From assembly GCA_035308765.1 (NCBI GenBank), contig DATGGA010000025.1:1-64000 (forward strand): a stretch of DNA of 64,000 nucleotides, read 5' to 3'. This document shows, piece after piece, positions 7,299 to 15,134 of the stretch. The DNA is from RBG-16-66-20 sp035308765. GTDB lineage: Bacteria > Pseudomonadota > Gammaproteobacteria > Burkholderiales > SG8-39. Within the stretch, counting starts at the first letter, position 1; every line of letters starts with the position of its first letter. Under the pieces are notes generated by a model. It saw nothing but the letters and a program-made list of their open reading frames with translations, ran no database searches and was not told the DNA's origin. A program made the translations under genes and the position numbers.

Positions 7299-7703
7299 GT
7301 GAGCCAGCTTCTTATCCAGCAGTACCTCAACCAGCTCTCGACGCTGAAGAAAGTCTCGGGCTCGACGCGCGAAAGCGTAGTGCGCGAGGCGTTCAAGGAC
7401 CTCCTTAAGGGCTGGGGCCGTTCGCATGACCTGACCTTTGTTCCCGAGTACGAGATCGAAACCAGGACTAGGGAGCGGCGCTACGTTGACGGCGCCCTGC
7501 TCTACGAATTGCGTGTCCCGTTTGGCTACTGGGAGGCAAAGGACGAGAAGGACGATCTTGAAGCCGAAATCGCATACAAATTCAAGCGCGGCTACCGATT
7601 AGCGGATTACAAGAAGAAGGTGATCGCTCTGCTCGCACGCGTAACGACGGTATCGGTCGAAACGCAGCGGATTGTGGAGGCAATGAAGAAGGCGCCGTGC
7701 TGA
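7299..7703 (+). pseudogene. Type ISP restriction-modification enzyme, internally deleted remnant
   Basis: This reads as 134 residues from a GTG start. Residues 1-98 match the N-terminal Mrr-like nuclease domain of single-chain type ISP restriction-modification proteins: MSQLLIQQYLNQLSTLKKVS, TRESVVREAFKDLLKGWGR, RYVDGALL, and the catalytic-type core VPFGYWEAKDEKDDLE. After about residue 99 (near 7595) it continues with DYKKKVIALLARVTTVSVETQRIVEAM, which resembles the extreme C-terminus of the same full-length enzymes (usually well over 1,000 residues). The helicase, methyltransferase and target-recognition domains are missing, so this looks like an in-frame internal deletion. The nuclease residues remain, so a small expressed protein is possible. 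It is divergent from tcmP. Confidence 0.75.
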
Positions 7704-7884
7704 TTCTCGGGGGCCAATTCCGCAGCGATTTTATTGGCAGGAATGGCCGCTATTCATGCCAATAGAATTAGATTCTCCTTTAAATTCAAAAGACTATTCG
7801 TGCCAAAAGATTGGCGCGATTCCCGAAACACCCTCAAATCTCGATCTGTTCCGGCGGCACGACAACGAGATTGGGTATTTGGGG
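7704..7884. other. Low-GC intergenic tract with two imperfect palindromes
   Basis: No credible coding sequence is seen here. It contains a hairpin at 7733-7763 (arms ATTGGCAGGAATGG and CTATTCATGCCAAT, 12 of 14 pairing) and a second at 7799-7818 (CGTGCCAA, 4-nt loop, TTGGCGCG). Both carry a related CTATTC[A/G]TGCCAA word as a short direct repeat. AT content is well above that of the surrounding genes, as expected for the edge of transferred DNA. No T tract marks either hairpin as a terminator. Confidence 0.5.
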
Positions 7885-7919
7885 AAAACCCGGATTCCCG
7901 CCTGCGCGGAAACGACAAT
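7885..7919 (-). repeat. 35-bp palindromic REP-like repeat, copy B (right border of accessory island)
   Basis: This is the inverted partner of 5334-5368, with 29 of 35 positions identical to its reverse complement. It has the same ATTGTCGT edge, a CCGCGCAGGCGGG core and a CCGGGTTTT edge. Core changes partly preserve the palindrome. It lies 30 bp before the end of the next minus-strand gene. Confidence 0.75.
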
Positions 7920-7948
7920 CTAATTCCGGGGGAACGGCAAAGTACCAC

Positions 7949-8602
7949 CTACGCAACCGGCTTCTCCCCGGCGAATTTCCGCACGCTCTCCATGTGCGCC
8001 TCGTGCACGTGCTTCAGGATCGCGGGCCATTCTCCGTCCGGCACCTGCACTTCATTGGGGTCGGTGCCGGGCGAGGTCTGGGCGACGTTGCCGTAGAGCG
8101 CGGGCCATCGCTGATCGTATCCGCGCGAATTGCCGGCGTCCCAGTCGATCGCTTTCGTCGCGATGGGGACGAGCCGCTCGCGCCTGAAGTACTGGGACTC
8201 GACCAACGTCTTGGACATGAGCTGCCGGAGCGCAAGCATCGCCGCCGTCTGCGCCGTCTTGTCGCGGCAACGCAGCGCGTCGTAGACGGCGCGAAGGCGG
8301 CCGACGTGGTACCAGAAGATCGCCTGCTCGGCATGATCCTCGACGAGCGTATTCGCCAGCGCGTACAGCACCGGTGGCAGCACCGCCGTGGGCCGGCCCA
8401 GCACTTCGCTGATGGCGAGCCGCCGGTCGCTGCCGTAGGCGGGAGCGAGCCGGCTCATTTTCTCGTTCGCCGGGCCCAGGTCGATCGTGGCGTAGACGCC
8501 GCGGAATTTGACCGAGGCGTCTTTTCCGGGCGCCAGCTGCGCGAACGCGCGCGGCATGAAGGCCAGCGTGGCGCAAAAAGTGACGAAGCGGCGGCGGAGA
8601 AT
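7949..8602 (-). CDS. Secreted or periplasmic protein of unknown function
   Basis: I do not recognise this family. From an ATT codon at 8602 the protein has 217 residues and begins LRRRFVTFCATLAFMPRAFA, a convincing Sec or Tat-like signal peptide. The first in-frame ATG (8557) would remove most of it, and there is no in-frame GTG or TTG between. The mature part is mostly helical, with a central ALANTLVEDHAEQAIFWYHVGRLRAVYDALRCRDKTAQ segment that looks like a helical repeat, and a C-terminal DGEWPAILKHVHEAHMESVRKF. It starts 3 bp after the MlrC-like gene stop, so it is translationally coupled to the deacylase-MlrC operon. A role in handling the same substrate is only a contextual guess. Confidence 0.7.
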   Translation of the reverse strand: MLRRRFVTFCATLAFMPRAFAQLAPGKDASVKFRGVYATIDLGPANEKMSRLAPAYGSDRRLAISEVLGRPTAVLPPVLYALANTLVEDHAEQAIFWYHVGRLRAVYDALRCRDKTAQTAAMLALRQLMSKTLVESQYFRRERLVPIATKAIDWDAGNSRGYDQRWPALYGNVAQTSPGTDPNEVQVPDGEWPAILKHVHEAHMESVRKFAGEKPVA

Positions 8603-8605
8603 GGG

Positions 8606-10102
8606 CTAGCCCCGGTACGCGGGCCCGAGCGGCCGCATGCGGACACCCTTGCGCAGCCGGGTCCACTTGAATTCGGTCGGATCGGCGAGCGCCGGGCCGG
8701 GCGACTTCACCACCAGAACCTCTTTCGAAATCGGCTCGAAGTCGGCGCGGAAATGGACCGAGCTCTTGAGCGCGAGGATGCGGCTGCGGCGCGGCTCGAC
8801 GCCGAGGTGGCGGAACATTTCCTGGTCGCCGGCCTGGCACTTGCGCGTGGCGAGCGCGACGCGCACGCCGGGGGCGGCCTTGCTTCGGAGCAGCGCCATG
8901 TTGCCCAACTGCATGCGGAAGCCCTTGAACATCGGCCCGGTGCAGGTGAACTTGCCGTCGCCGAGCTGTTCGACCGTGAATTCGCCTTCGAGAGGGGAAT
9001 CGCCGGGGATGTTCGAGCGTCCCCCCAATTTGAATATTGAAGTAAAACCCAAACCAATTTCGTGCGCCTTCCTGGCCGCCTCGCCGTCGATCAGCAGGCC
9101 GAGCACCGCGTCCTGCGCTTTCTGCTGGATCAGCGATTTCAGCAGCCCCGTGGTGTCGCCGTTGCCGCCTGCGCCGGGATTGTCCTGGGTGTCGGCCAGC
9201 ACCACCGGCTTGCCGGGCTCGCCGCTGCTGCGCGCGCGCGCCACCGCCTCGTCTGGCAGGTGCAGGTCCATCGCGAAGTCTTTCTCGGCATCGGACACCA
9301 GGCCCCACAACCGATCCACCGCGGCAACGGTGTTTTTCTCGTCAGAACCGTAGCCGAACACCGCCATGCCGCATTCCGGGAAATCGGCCATCGGAAATCC
9401 CGGCGTGAAGGAAAGGGTGACGTCCTGGTCGCGTCCCAGGTCTTCGTAGATCGTCCTGCAGGGATCGATGAAGGAGCACTGCGAAGGCAGGCCCGTCAGG
9501 TAGTCCAGGGCGCGCCAGTGCTTCGCCGGCGGCCTGCCGGCGCGGATCATGCGGTCGAGCAGAACGGCGGCGCGCGCGCCGGTGTCGGCCATGTCAATGT
9601 GCGGATAGGTGCGGTAGGCGACCAGCGCGTCGCAGCGCTCGAACATCGCGTGCGTGAAATTGCAGTGCAGGTCGAGGCTGGCGGCGACCGGCACGCGCGG
9701 CCCCACCAGCGCGCGCACGCGGCGCAGGATCTCGCCTTCGCCGTCGTCGTGCGCCTCGGTGACCATCGCCCCGTGCAGGTCCAGGTACACGCCGTCGACC
9801 GGCAGCGCTTTTTTCAACCGGGCAACGAGTTCCCCGACGATGCGCTCGAAAGCGTCGGTGGTGACCTGCGCCGAGGGGCTCGCCGCGCCCCAGGCGGTAG
9901 CCACGAGTTGGTGCCCCTGGGCGCGCAGCGCCTGGATCGCACCGGCAGCGGGAATGTTGGCGCCCTCCACCGCACCGAAAACGGGCTCGCCGTACTGCAC
10001 GCCGGGCCAGCCGCCGCCCGCCTCGAAGGCCGCGTAATCGGCCCTGGACGGCGCAAAAGTATTGGTCTCGTGCTGCATGCCTCCGATTGCTATACGCGCC
10101 AT
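8606..10102 (-). CDS. M81 family metallopeptidase (MlrC-like)
   Basis: A 498-residue zinc peptidase of the MlrC family. The founding member degrades linearised microcystin and its tetrapeptide; most homologues act on unidentified small peptides. The MlrC metal ligand pattern is present: Asp144 and His146 in ASLDLHCNFT, and His168 in YRTYPHID, with the same 2- and 22-residue spacing as MlrC Asp167/His169/His191. The N-terminus IAIGGMQHETNTFAPS and the LADTQDNPGAGGNGDTT block are family hallmarks. It lies between a D-aminoacylase (48 bp upstream) and a small secreted protein, and opposite a peptide importer. The context suggests catabolism of imported modified peptides. Confidence 0.92.
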   Translation of the reverse strand: MARIAIGGMQHETNTFAPSRADYAAFEAGGGWPGVQYGEPVFGAVEGANIPAAGAIQALRAQGHQLVATAWGAASPSAQVTTDAFERIVGELVARLKKALPVDGVYLDLHGAMVTEAHDDGEGEILRRVRALVGPRVPVAASLDLHCNFTHAMFERCDALVAYRTYPHIDMADTGARAAVLLDRMIRAGRPPAKHWRALDYLTGLPSQCSFIDPCRTIYEDLGRDQDVTLSFTPGFPMADFPECGMAVFGYGSDEKNTVAAVDRLWGLVSDAEKDFAMDLHLPDEAVARARSSGEPGKPVVLADTQDNPGAGGNGDTTGLLKSLIQQKAQDAVLGLLIDGEAARKAHEIGLGFTSIFKLGGRSNIPGDSPLEGEFTVEQLGDGKFTCTGPMFKGFRMQLGNMALLRSKAAPGVRVALATRKCQAGDQEMFRHLGVEPRRSRILALKSSVHFRADFEPISKEVLVVKSPGPALADPTEFKWTRLRKGVRMRPLGPAYRG

Positions 10103-10150
10103 TTCTCAGGGCCTCAAATTTTTCAATTCGGAAAAAAACAAGGATACGCC

Positions 10151-11632
10151 CTATGCGCGGCGCAGAACGCGCCCGGCCCGCTGTCCCGTCGCGCGGCCGG
10201 CATCGACCGCCTTCACGCCATTCACGAACACGGCGCGGATGCCCTCCGGCGCCCGCTTCGGATCCTCGAAGGTGCCGCGGTCGATGACCGTCGCCGGGTC
10301 GAACAGCACTAGATCCGCGCAGGCGCCCTCCCGGATCAGGCCGCGGTCATGCAGGCCGAAGGTTGCCGCGGCGAAGCCGGTCATGCGGTAGACGGCTTCC
10401 TCCATCGAAAAAAGTTTCTCGTCGCGCGCGTAGCGCCCAAGCACGCGCGTGAAAGTGCCGTAAAGCCTCGGATGGGGTTTGCCCTCGATCGTGGGGATGC
10501 CGTCCGAGCCGATCATGGTGCTCGGGTGGCGCATCACCGTGCGCACGTCTTCCTCGCTCATCGCGTGCAGGATCACCGTGACGCCCGAATCGGCCGCAAG
10601 CACGCGCTCGGCGGCCTGTTCGGCCGTGCAGCCCATATCCGCGCCGAGCTGCGCCAGCGAACGGCCCTCCCATTGCGGATGCGACGCAGTCGAGGCGATG
10701 ACCACGTCCCCGGGCGCCAAGTCGCCGATCGCCCCGCGCAGCTTGCCGTCGCGGTAAACGGCCGAGAGGATGGTGCTGCCCGCGGTATACGGATACTGGT
10801 CCGCTTGCACCGGCTGGCCGCGCTGCTGCGCCGCCTCGATGAGTTTCAACGACTCGCGGACCAGGCCCCACGCGGTCCTGCCGGAAGCTTTGTGGTGCGA
10901 GATCTGCACCGGTACCCCGGCGCCAGCGCCGATCGCGAGCGCCTCGCGCACCGAATCGAGCAGGCCGGTGCTCTCGTCGCGCATGTGCGTCGCGTACAAC
11001 GCGCCCGTGCCGCGCATCAGCGAAGCCAGCTCCACCAACTCGTCGGTCGCAGCGAAGCGGCCGGGGTCGTAGATGAGGCCCGACGAAAGACCGAGCGCGC
11101 CCGCCTCCAGACCCTCGGCGAGGATCGCCTTCATCGCCGCCATTTCCGCCGGCGCGGGTGCGCGATTCTCCAGCCGCATCGCCGCGAGCCGCGCCGTGCC
11201 GTGACCCACCAGCACGCCGATGTTCACGCCCGGCGCATGCGCTTCCAGGCGCTGCATGTAACCCGCGTAGCCCTGCCATTCGGGCAGGCTCAGGTTCGGA
11301 TGCAGTGTTTTCGCCATCACCGCGGCTGCGGCGTGCGGCGCGGCGCCAAAGCCGCAGTTGCCGACCACGCAGCTGGTGACGCCGCCCGCGAGCTTGAACG
11401 CCATGTCCGGGTACATGAGCGCGGCGAAATCGTCGTGCGTATGCACGTCGATGAAGCCCGGCGCGAGCGCGAGGCCGCGGCCATCGAGCGTGGTGCGGGC
11501 CGAAATCGGCGCAGCGCCGCCGCCGGCGCGCACTACGGCGATGCGCCCTTCCTCGATCGCCACGTCGGCCGTCACCGGCGGCGCGCCGCTGCCGTCGTAA
11601 AGCGTGGCCTCGCGGATCACCAGTTCGTGCAT
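10151..11632 (-). CDS. N-acyl-D-amino-acid deacylase (D-aminoacylase) family amidohydrolase
   Basis: A 493-residue amidohydrolase-superfamily enzyme expected to hydrolyse N-acyl-D-amino acids. Motifs in order: the metal-binding HTHDD (about 64-68) after GFIDV, the cysteine of VVGNCGFG that bridges metal in D-aminoacylases, ATHMRDES, ISHHK, the IGSDGIPT aspartate and the C-terminal GLIREGACADLVLFDP. The ATG at 11632 has an AAAGGAAAA site. It is first gene of the minus-strand operon deacylase-MlrC-unknown. It is divergent, with a 75-bp gap, from the peptide-binding protein gene, so a shared promoter region is likely. Substrate specificity (D-Glu, D-Asp or general) cannot be read from the sequence. 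Confidence 0.9.
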   Translation of the reverse strand: MHELVIREATLYDGSGAPPVTADVAIEEGRIAVVRAGGGAAPISARTTLDGRGLALAPGFIDVHTHDDFAALMYPDMAFKLAGGVTSCVVGNCGFGAAPHAAAAVMAKTLHPNLSLPEWQGYAGYMQRLEAHAPGVNIGVLVGHGTARLAAMRLENRAPAPAEMAAMKAILAEGLEAGALGLSSGLIYDPGRFAATDELVELASLMRGTGALYATHMRDESTGLLDSVREALAIGAGAGVPVQISHHKASGRTAWGLVRESLKLIEAAQQRGQPVQADQYPYTAGSTILSAVYRDGKLRGAIGDLAPGDVVIASTASHPQWEGRSLAQLGADMGCTAEQAAERVLAADSGVTVILHAMSEEDVRTVMRHPSTMIGSDGIPTIEGKPHPRLYGTFTRVLGRYARDEKLFSMEEAVYRMTGFAAATFGLHDRGLIREGACADLVLFDPATVIDRGTFEDPKRAPEGIRAVFVNGVKAVDAGRATGQRAGRVLRRA

Positions 11633-11707
11633 GTTGATTTTCCTTTGCTTGCCGTATTCCGGCGCTTTGCGCTATCTTGCACCGGTTCACCATCCAGAGG
11701 GGAAGCC

Positions 11708-13306
11708 ATGCTGACCAGACGCGCAATTGCCGGGGGCGTTGCCGGAGCCTTGACCGTGGCGGTGCTCGGGAGCGGGGGCGCCGCGCTGGCGCAGGACGAC
11801 GCGAAGACTTTGCGCATCGTGCCGCACTCGAACCTCGCGATCCTGGACCCGATCTGGACCACCGCCTACATGAGCCGCAACCATGGCTACATGATCTACG
11901 ACACGCTGTTCGGCACCGACGAGAAAAACCAGATCAAGCCGCAGATGGTGGAATCATGGACCGAAAGCCCCGATCACCGGCTTTGGACTTTCAAGCTCCG
12001 CAAGGGCCTGGAATTCCACGACGGCAAGCCCGTCACCGGCGAAGACGTGGTCGCCTCGCTGCAGCGCTGGGGCAAGCGCGACGCGATGGGCTCCGCCCTC
12101 ATGACCTTCGTCGAGCGCATGGATACGCCGACGCCCGACACTTTCCGCATCTTCCTGCGCGAGGCCTGCGGCTTCGTGCTGGAAGCGCTCGGCAAGCCTT
12201 CCTCCAATGTGCCGTTCATCATGCCCAAGCGCGTCGCGGAGACGGACCCCTTCAAGCAGATCGAGGATTACACGGGCTCGGGTCCCTACATCTTCAAGAA
12301 GGACGAGTTCAAGCCCGGCGACAAGGCGGTGTACGTCAAGAACACCAGGTACGTGCCGCGCAAGGAGGCGCCCTCGGGCACCACCGGCGGCAAGAACGTC
12401 TATATCGACCGCGTCGAATGGAACCTCGCGCTGCGCGACGGACAGGCGCAGTTCAACGCACTGCAGAAGGGCGAAGTCGACATCATCGAGGCGCTCGACT
12501 TCAATTTCTACGAGGCCGCCAAGAAGGACCCGAATGTCCAGCTGCCGAAGTACGCCACCGTCAACCTGCAGTACATGGCTCGCTTCAACCACCTGAACAA
12601 GCCCTTCGACAACGTCAAGGTGCGCCGGGCGGTTTTGGCGGCATTCAGCCAGCTGCCGTTCCTGCAGGCGCAGGTCGGCGTGAAGGAGCTCTATAACACC
12701 TGCCCGTCGATGTTCACCTGCGGCACGCCCTACGGCAGCGCCTACGGCAGCGATATCCAGTCCAAGTCGAACATGAAAAAGGCGCAGGAGCTGCTCAAGG
12801 AGTCGGGCTACGACGGCACGCCGATCGTGCTGATGAAGCCCACCGACCTCGCGGCGATCCAGAAGCTGCCTGACGTCGGGGCGCAGCTGCTGCGCCAGGC
12901 CGGCTTCAAGGTCGACCTGCAGGCGATGGACTGGCAGACGCTGGTCAGCCGGCGCGCGAAGAAGGACCCGATCGACAAGGGCGGCTGGCACATGTTCATG
13001 ACCGCCTGGCAGGGCCACGACATCTGGAACCCGATCGCCAACCCCACCTTCGATACGCGCGGCGTGGACTCGGGCTGGTTCGGCTGGGCCAAGGACGACA
13101 AGCTGCTCGAGCTGCGCGCGCGGTTCATGCGCGCCACCGACGACGCCACCAAGAAGAAGCTCGCCAACGAGATCCAGGCGCGCGCCTTCGAGATCGGCAC
13201 CCACGTGCCGCTCGGCGAGTATTCGCAGCCGATGGCGGCGCGCAGGAACATCAGCGGCTTCTTCATCACCAACGGCAACATCTACTGGAACCTGAAAAAG
13301 AACTGA
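11708..13306 (+). CDS. Peptide/opine-type ABC transporter substrate-binding protein
   Basis: A 532-residue periplasmic receptor of family 5 (DppA/OppA). The N-terminus is Tat-like or Sec: MLTRRAIAGGVAGALTVAVL, with cleavage near GAALAQ. Family blocks are GLEFHDGKPVTGEDVVASLQRW, YTGSGPYIF, DIIEALDF and the lobe-linking RFNHLNKPFDNVKVRRAVLAAF. The ATG at 11708 is preceded by GAGGGGA. It heads a complete importer operon with dppB, dppC and a double ATPase. Ligand is unknown; the divergent D-aminoacylase and M81 peptidase suggest peptides, N-acyl amino acids or a related amide. Confidence 0.93.
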   Translation: MLTRRAIAGGVAGALTVAVLGSGGAALAQDDAKTLRIVPHSNLAILDPIWTTAYMSRNHGYMIYDTLFGTDEKNQIKPQMVESWTESPDHRLWTFKLRKGLEFHDGKPVTGEDVVASLQRWGKRDAMGSALMTFVERMDTPTPDTFRIFLREACGFVLEALGKPSSNVPFIMPKRVAETDPFKQIEDYTGSGPYIFKKDEFKPGDKAVYVKNTRYVPRKEAPSGTTGGKNVYIDRVEWNLALRDGQAQFNALQKGEVDIIEALDFNFYEAAKKDPNVQLPKYATVNLQYMARFNHLNKPFDNVKVRRAVLAAFSQLPFLQAQVGVKELYNTCPSMFTCGTPYGSAYGSDIQSKSNMKKAQELLKESGYDGTPIVLMKPTDLAAIQKLPDVGAQLLRQAGFKVDLQAMDWQTLVSRRAKKDPIDKGGWHMFMTAWQGHDIWNPIANPTFDTRGVDSGWFGWAKDDKLLELRARFMRATDDATKKKLANEIQARAFEIGTHVPLGEYSQPMAARRNISGFFITNGNIYWNLKKN

Positions 13307-13333
13307 TCCGGTCGATCTGAGCCTGCCTTTCGT

Positions 13334-14275
13334 TTGTTTTCCTTCGTAGCGCGCAGGATCCTCGCCACCGTACCGGTCCTGCTGATCGTCGCGGTGCTGG
13401 TGTTCCTGCTGCTGCGGCTCACGCCGGGCGACCCGGCGGCGATCCTGGCGGGAGATGCCGCCAACACCGAGCAGATCGCGCGCATCCGCGCCAGCCTCGG
13501 CCTCGACCGGCCGATCCTCGCGCAATTCGGCATCTGGTTCGGCAACCTGCTGCAGGGCGATCTCGGCGAGTCGTTCTACTACAAGACCAAAGTCGCGACG
13601 CTGATCGCCCAGCGGCTGGAACCCACGCTGTCGCTCGCCGCGCTCACCATCAGCATCGCGGTGCTGGTCGCGGTGCCGCTCGGCATCCTCGCCGCCTGGC
13701 GCTTCGGCGGCTGGCTCGACCGCGCCCTAATGGGCTTCTCGGTGCTCGGCTTCTCGGTGCCGGTGTTCGTGCTGGCCTACATCCTGATCTGGCTGGTGTC
13801 GTTGAAGCTCGGCTGGCTCCCCGTGCAGGGCTACCAGCGGCTCGCGGACGGTCCGGGGCCCTGGCTCTACCATCTCGCGCTGCCCTCGATCACGCTGTCG
13901 GTGCTCTACATCGCGCTGATCGCACGCGTGACGCGCGCTTCGGTCATGGACGCGCTCGGCGAAGACTACATCCGCACCGCGCGGGCCAAAGGTCTGCCGG
14001 AGGTCCGGGTGCTGGTGCGCCATGCGCTCGCGAATGCCGCGGTGCCGATCGTCACGGTGATCGGCATCGGGCTTGCGCTGCTGATTGGCGGCGTGGTGGT
14101 GACCGAATCGGTCTACGCCATTCCCGGCCTGGGGCGCCTGACGGTGGACGCTGTGCTGGCGCGCGATTTCCCCACCGTGCAGGGGCTGATCCTGTTCTTT
14201 TCCTTCATCTACGTGCTGGTCAACCTGCTGGTGGACCTGTCCTACGTGTTCCTCGATCCGAGAATCCGCTATTAA
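13334..14275 (+). CDS. Dipeptide-type ABC transporter permease (DppB-like)
   Basis: A 313-residue inner-membrane permease with the typical DppB N-terminal helix (VARRILATVPVLLIVAVLVFLLLRLTPGDPA), a periplasmic domain with GDLGESF, then five further helices. The ATPase-docking EAA loop is DALGEDYIRTARAKGLPEVRVLVRHAL. It ends in YVFLDPRIRY, the normal family terminus. Translation begins at TTG (13334); no ATG gives a proper N-terminus. It lies 27 bp after the receptor gene and its stop overlaps the probable dppC start. Confidence 0.93.
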   Translation: MFSFVARRILATVPVLLIVAVLVFLLLRLTPGDPAAILAGDAANTEQIARIRASLGLDRPILAQFGIWFGNLLQGDLGESFYYKTKVATLIAQRLEPTLSLAALTISIAVLVAVPLGILAAWRFGGWLDRALMGFSVLGFSVPVFVLAYILIWLVSLKLGWLPVQGYQRLADGPGPWLYHLALPSITLSVLYIALIARVTRASVMDALGEDYIRTARAKGLPEVRVLVRHALANAAVPIVTVIGIGLALLIGGVVVTESVYAIPGLGRLTVDAVLARDFPTVQGLILFFSFIYVLVNLLVDLSYVFLDPRIRY

Positions 14276-15134
14276 AAAAATCCTCGGCAACTGGTCGGTG
14301 CGCATCGGCGCCGGCGTCATCGCCGCCATGGTGCTGGTGGCGATCGCCGCGCCCTGGCTGGGGACCGTGGACCCGTCGCTGTTCGACGCCGGCAGCCGCG
14401 ACCTGCTGCCCGGAAAATCCGGTCAGATCACCACGCTGGAGGGCGAGACGCTCCAGCACACCTTCCTGATGGGCTCGGATTCCTACGGCCGCGACATCTA
14501 CAGCCGGGTGATCTACGGCACGCGGGTATCACTGGTGGTCGGCATCGCCACTGCACTGCTCGCGCTGGCCGTGGGCATCGTCTGCGGCCTGAGCGCCGGC
14601 TACCTGCGCTGGCTGGACGGCATCCTGATGCGCTTCATGGACGGCATCATGGCGATCCCGGCGATCCTGGTCGCCATTGCGCTGGTGGCGCTCTGGCGCG
14701 GCAGCATCGTCACGGTGGTGGCCGCCATCGCCATTCCGGAAATTCCGCGCGTCACGCGCCTGGTCCGTTCGCTGGTGCTGACGATCCGCGAGGAGCCCTA
14801 CGTCGAGGCGGCGATCGCGCTGGGCACGCCGACCTGGAAAATCCTGTTCGGCCATATCCTGCCCAACTGCGTCGCGCCGCTCCTCGTGCAGGGCACCTTC
14901 ACCTGCGCCTTCGCGATCCTGGTCGAAGCGGTGCTGTCCTTCCTCGGCGTCGGGCTGCCGCCCGACATCCCGACCTGGGGCAACATCATGGCCGAGGGCC
15001 GCGCGCAATTCGTTTCCTTCCCGCACAACGTGTTCTTCCCCGGGATTTTCCTCGCGGTCACGGTGCTGGCGGTCAATATGCTGGGCGACGGGCTGCGCGA
15101 TACGCTCGACCCGAAGATGGCGAAGCGCATATGA
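14271..15134 (+). CDS. Dipeptide-type ABC transporter permease (DppC-like)
   Basis: A permease that pairs with the DppB-like subunit. It has the N-terminal cytoplasmic stretch and first helix (GAGVIAAMVLVAIAAPWLG), the GSDSYGRDIYSRVIYGTR block that is the hallmark of DppC/OppC, and the EAA loop with PYVEAAIALGTPTWKILFGHILPN. The usual N-terminus (KKILGNWSVRIGAG) is encoded in frame but begins at an ATT codon at 14271, overlapping the dppB stop. The first conventional start is GTG at 14298, which removes nine residues just before helix 1. I give the longer form and regard the start as open. The stop overlaps the ATPase start as ATGA. Confidence 0.9.
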   Translation: MKKILGNWSVRIGAGVIAAMVLVAIAAPWLGTVDPSLFDAGSRDLLPGKSGQITTLEGETLQHTFLMGSDSYGRDIYSRVIYGTRVSLVVGIATALLALAVGIVCGLSAGYLRWLDGILMRFMDGIMAIPAILVAIALVALWRGSIVTVVAAIAIPEIPRVTRLVRSLVLTIREEPYVEAAIALGTPTWKILFGHILPNCVAPLLVQGTFTCAFAILVEAVLSFLGVGLPPDIPTWGNIMAEGRAQFVSFPHNVFFPGIFLAVTVLAVNMLGDGLRDTLDPKMAKRI

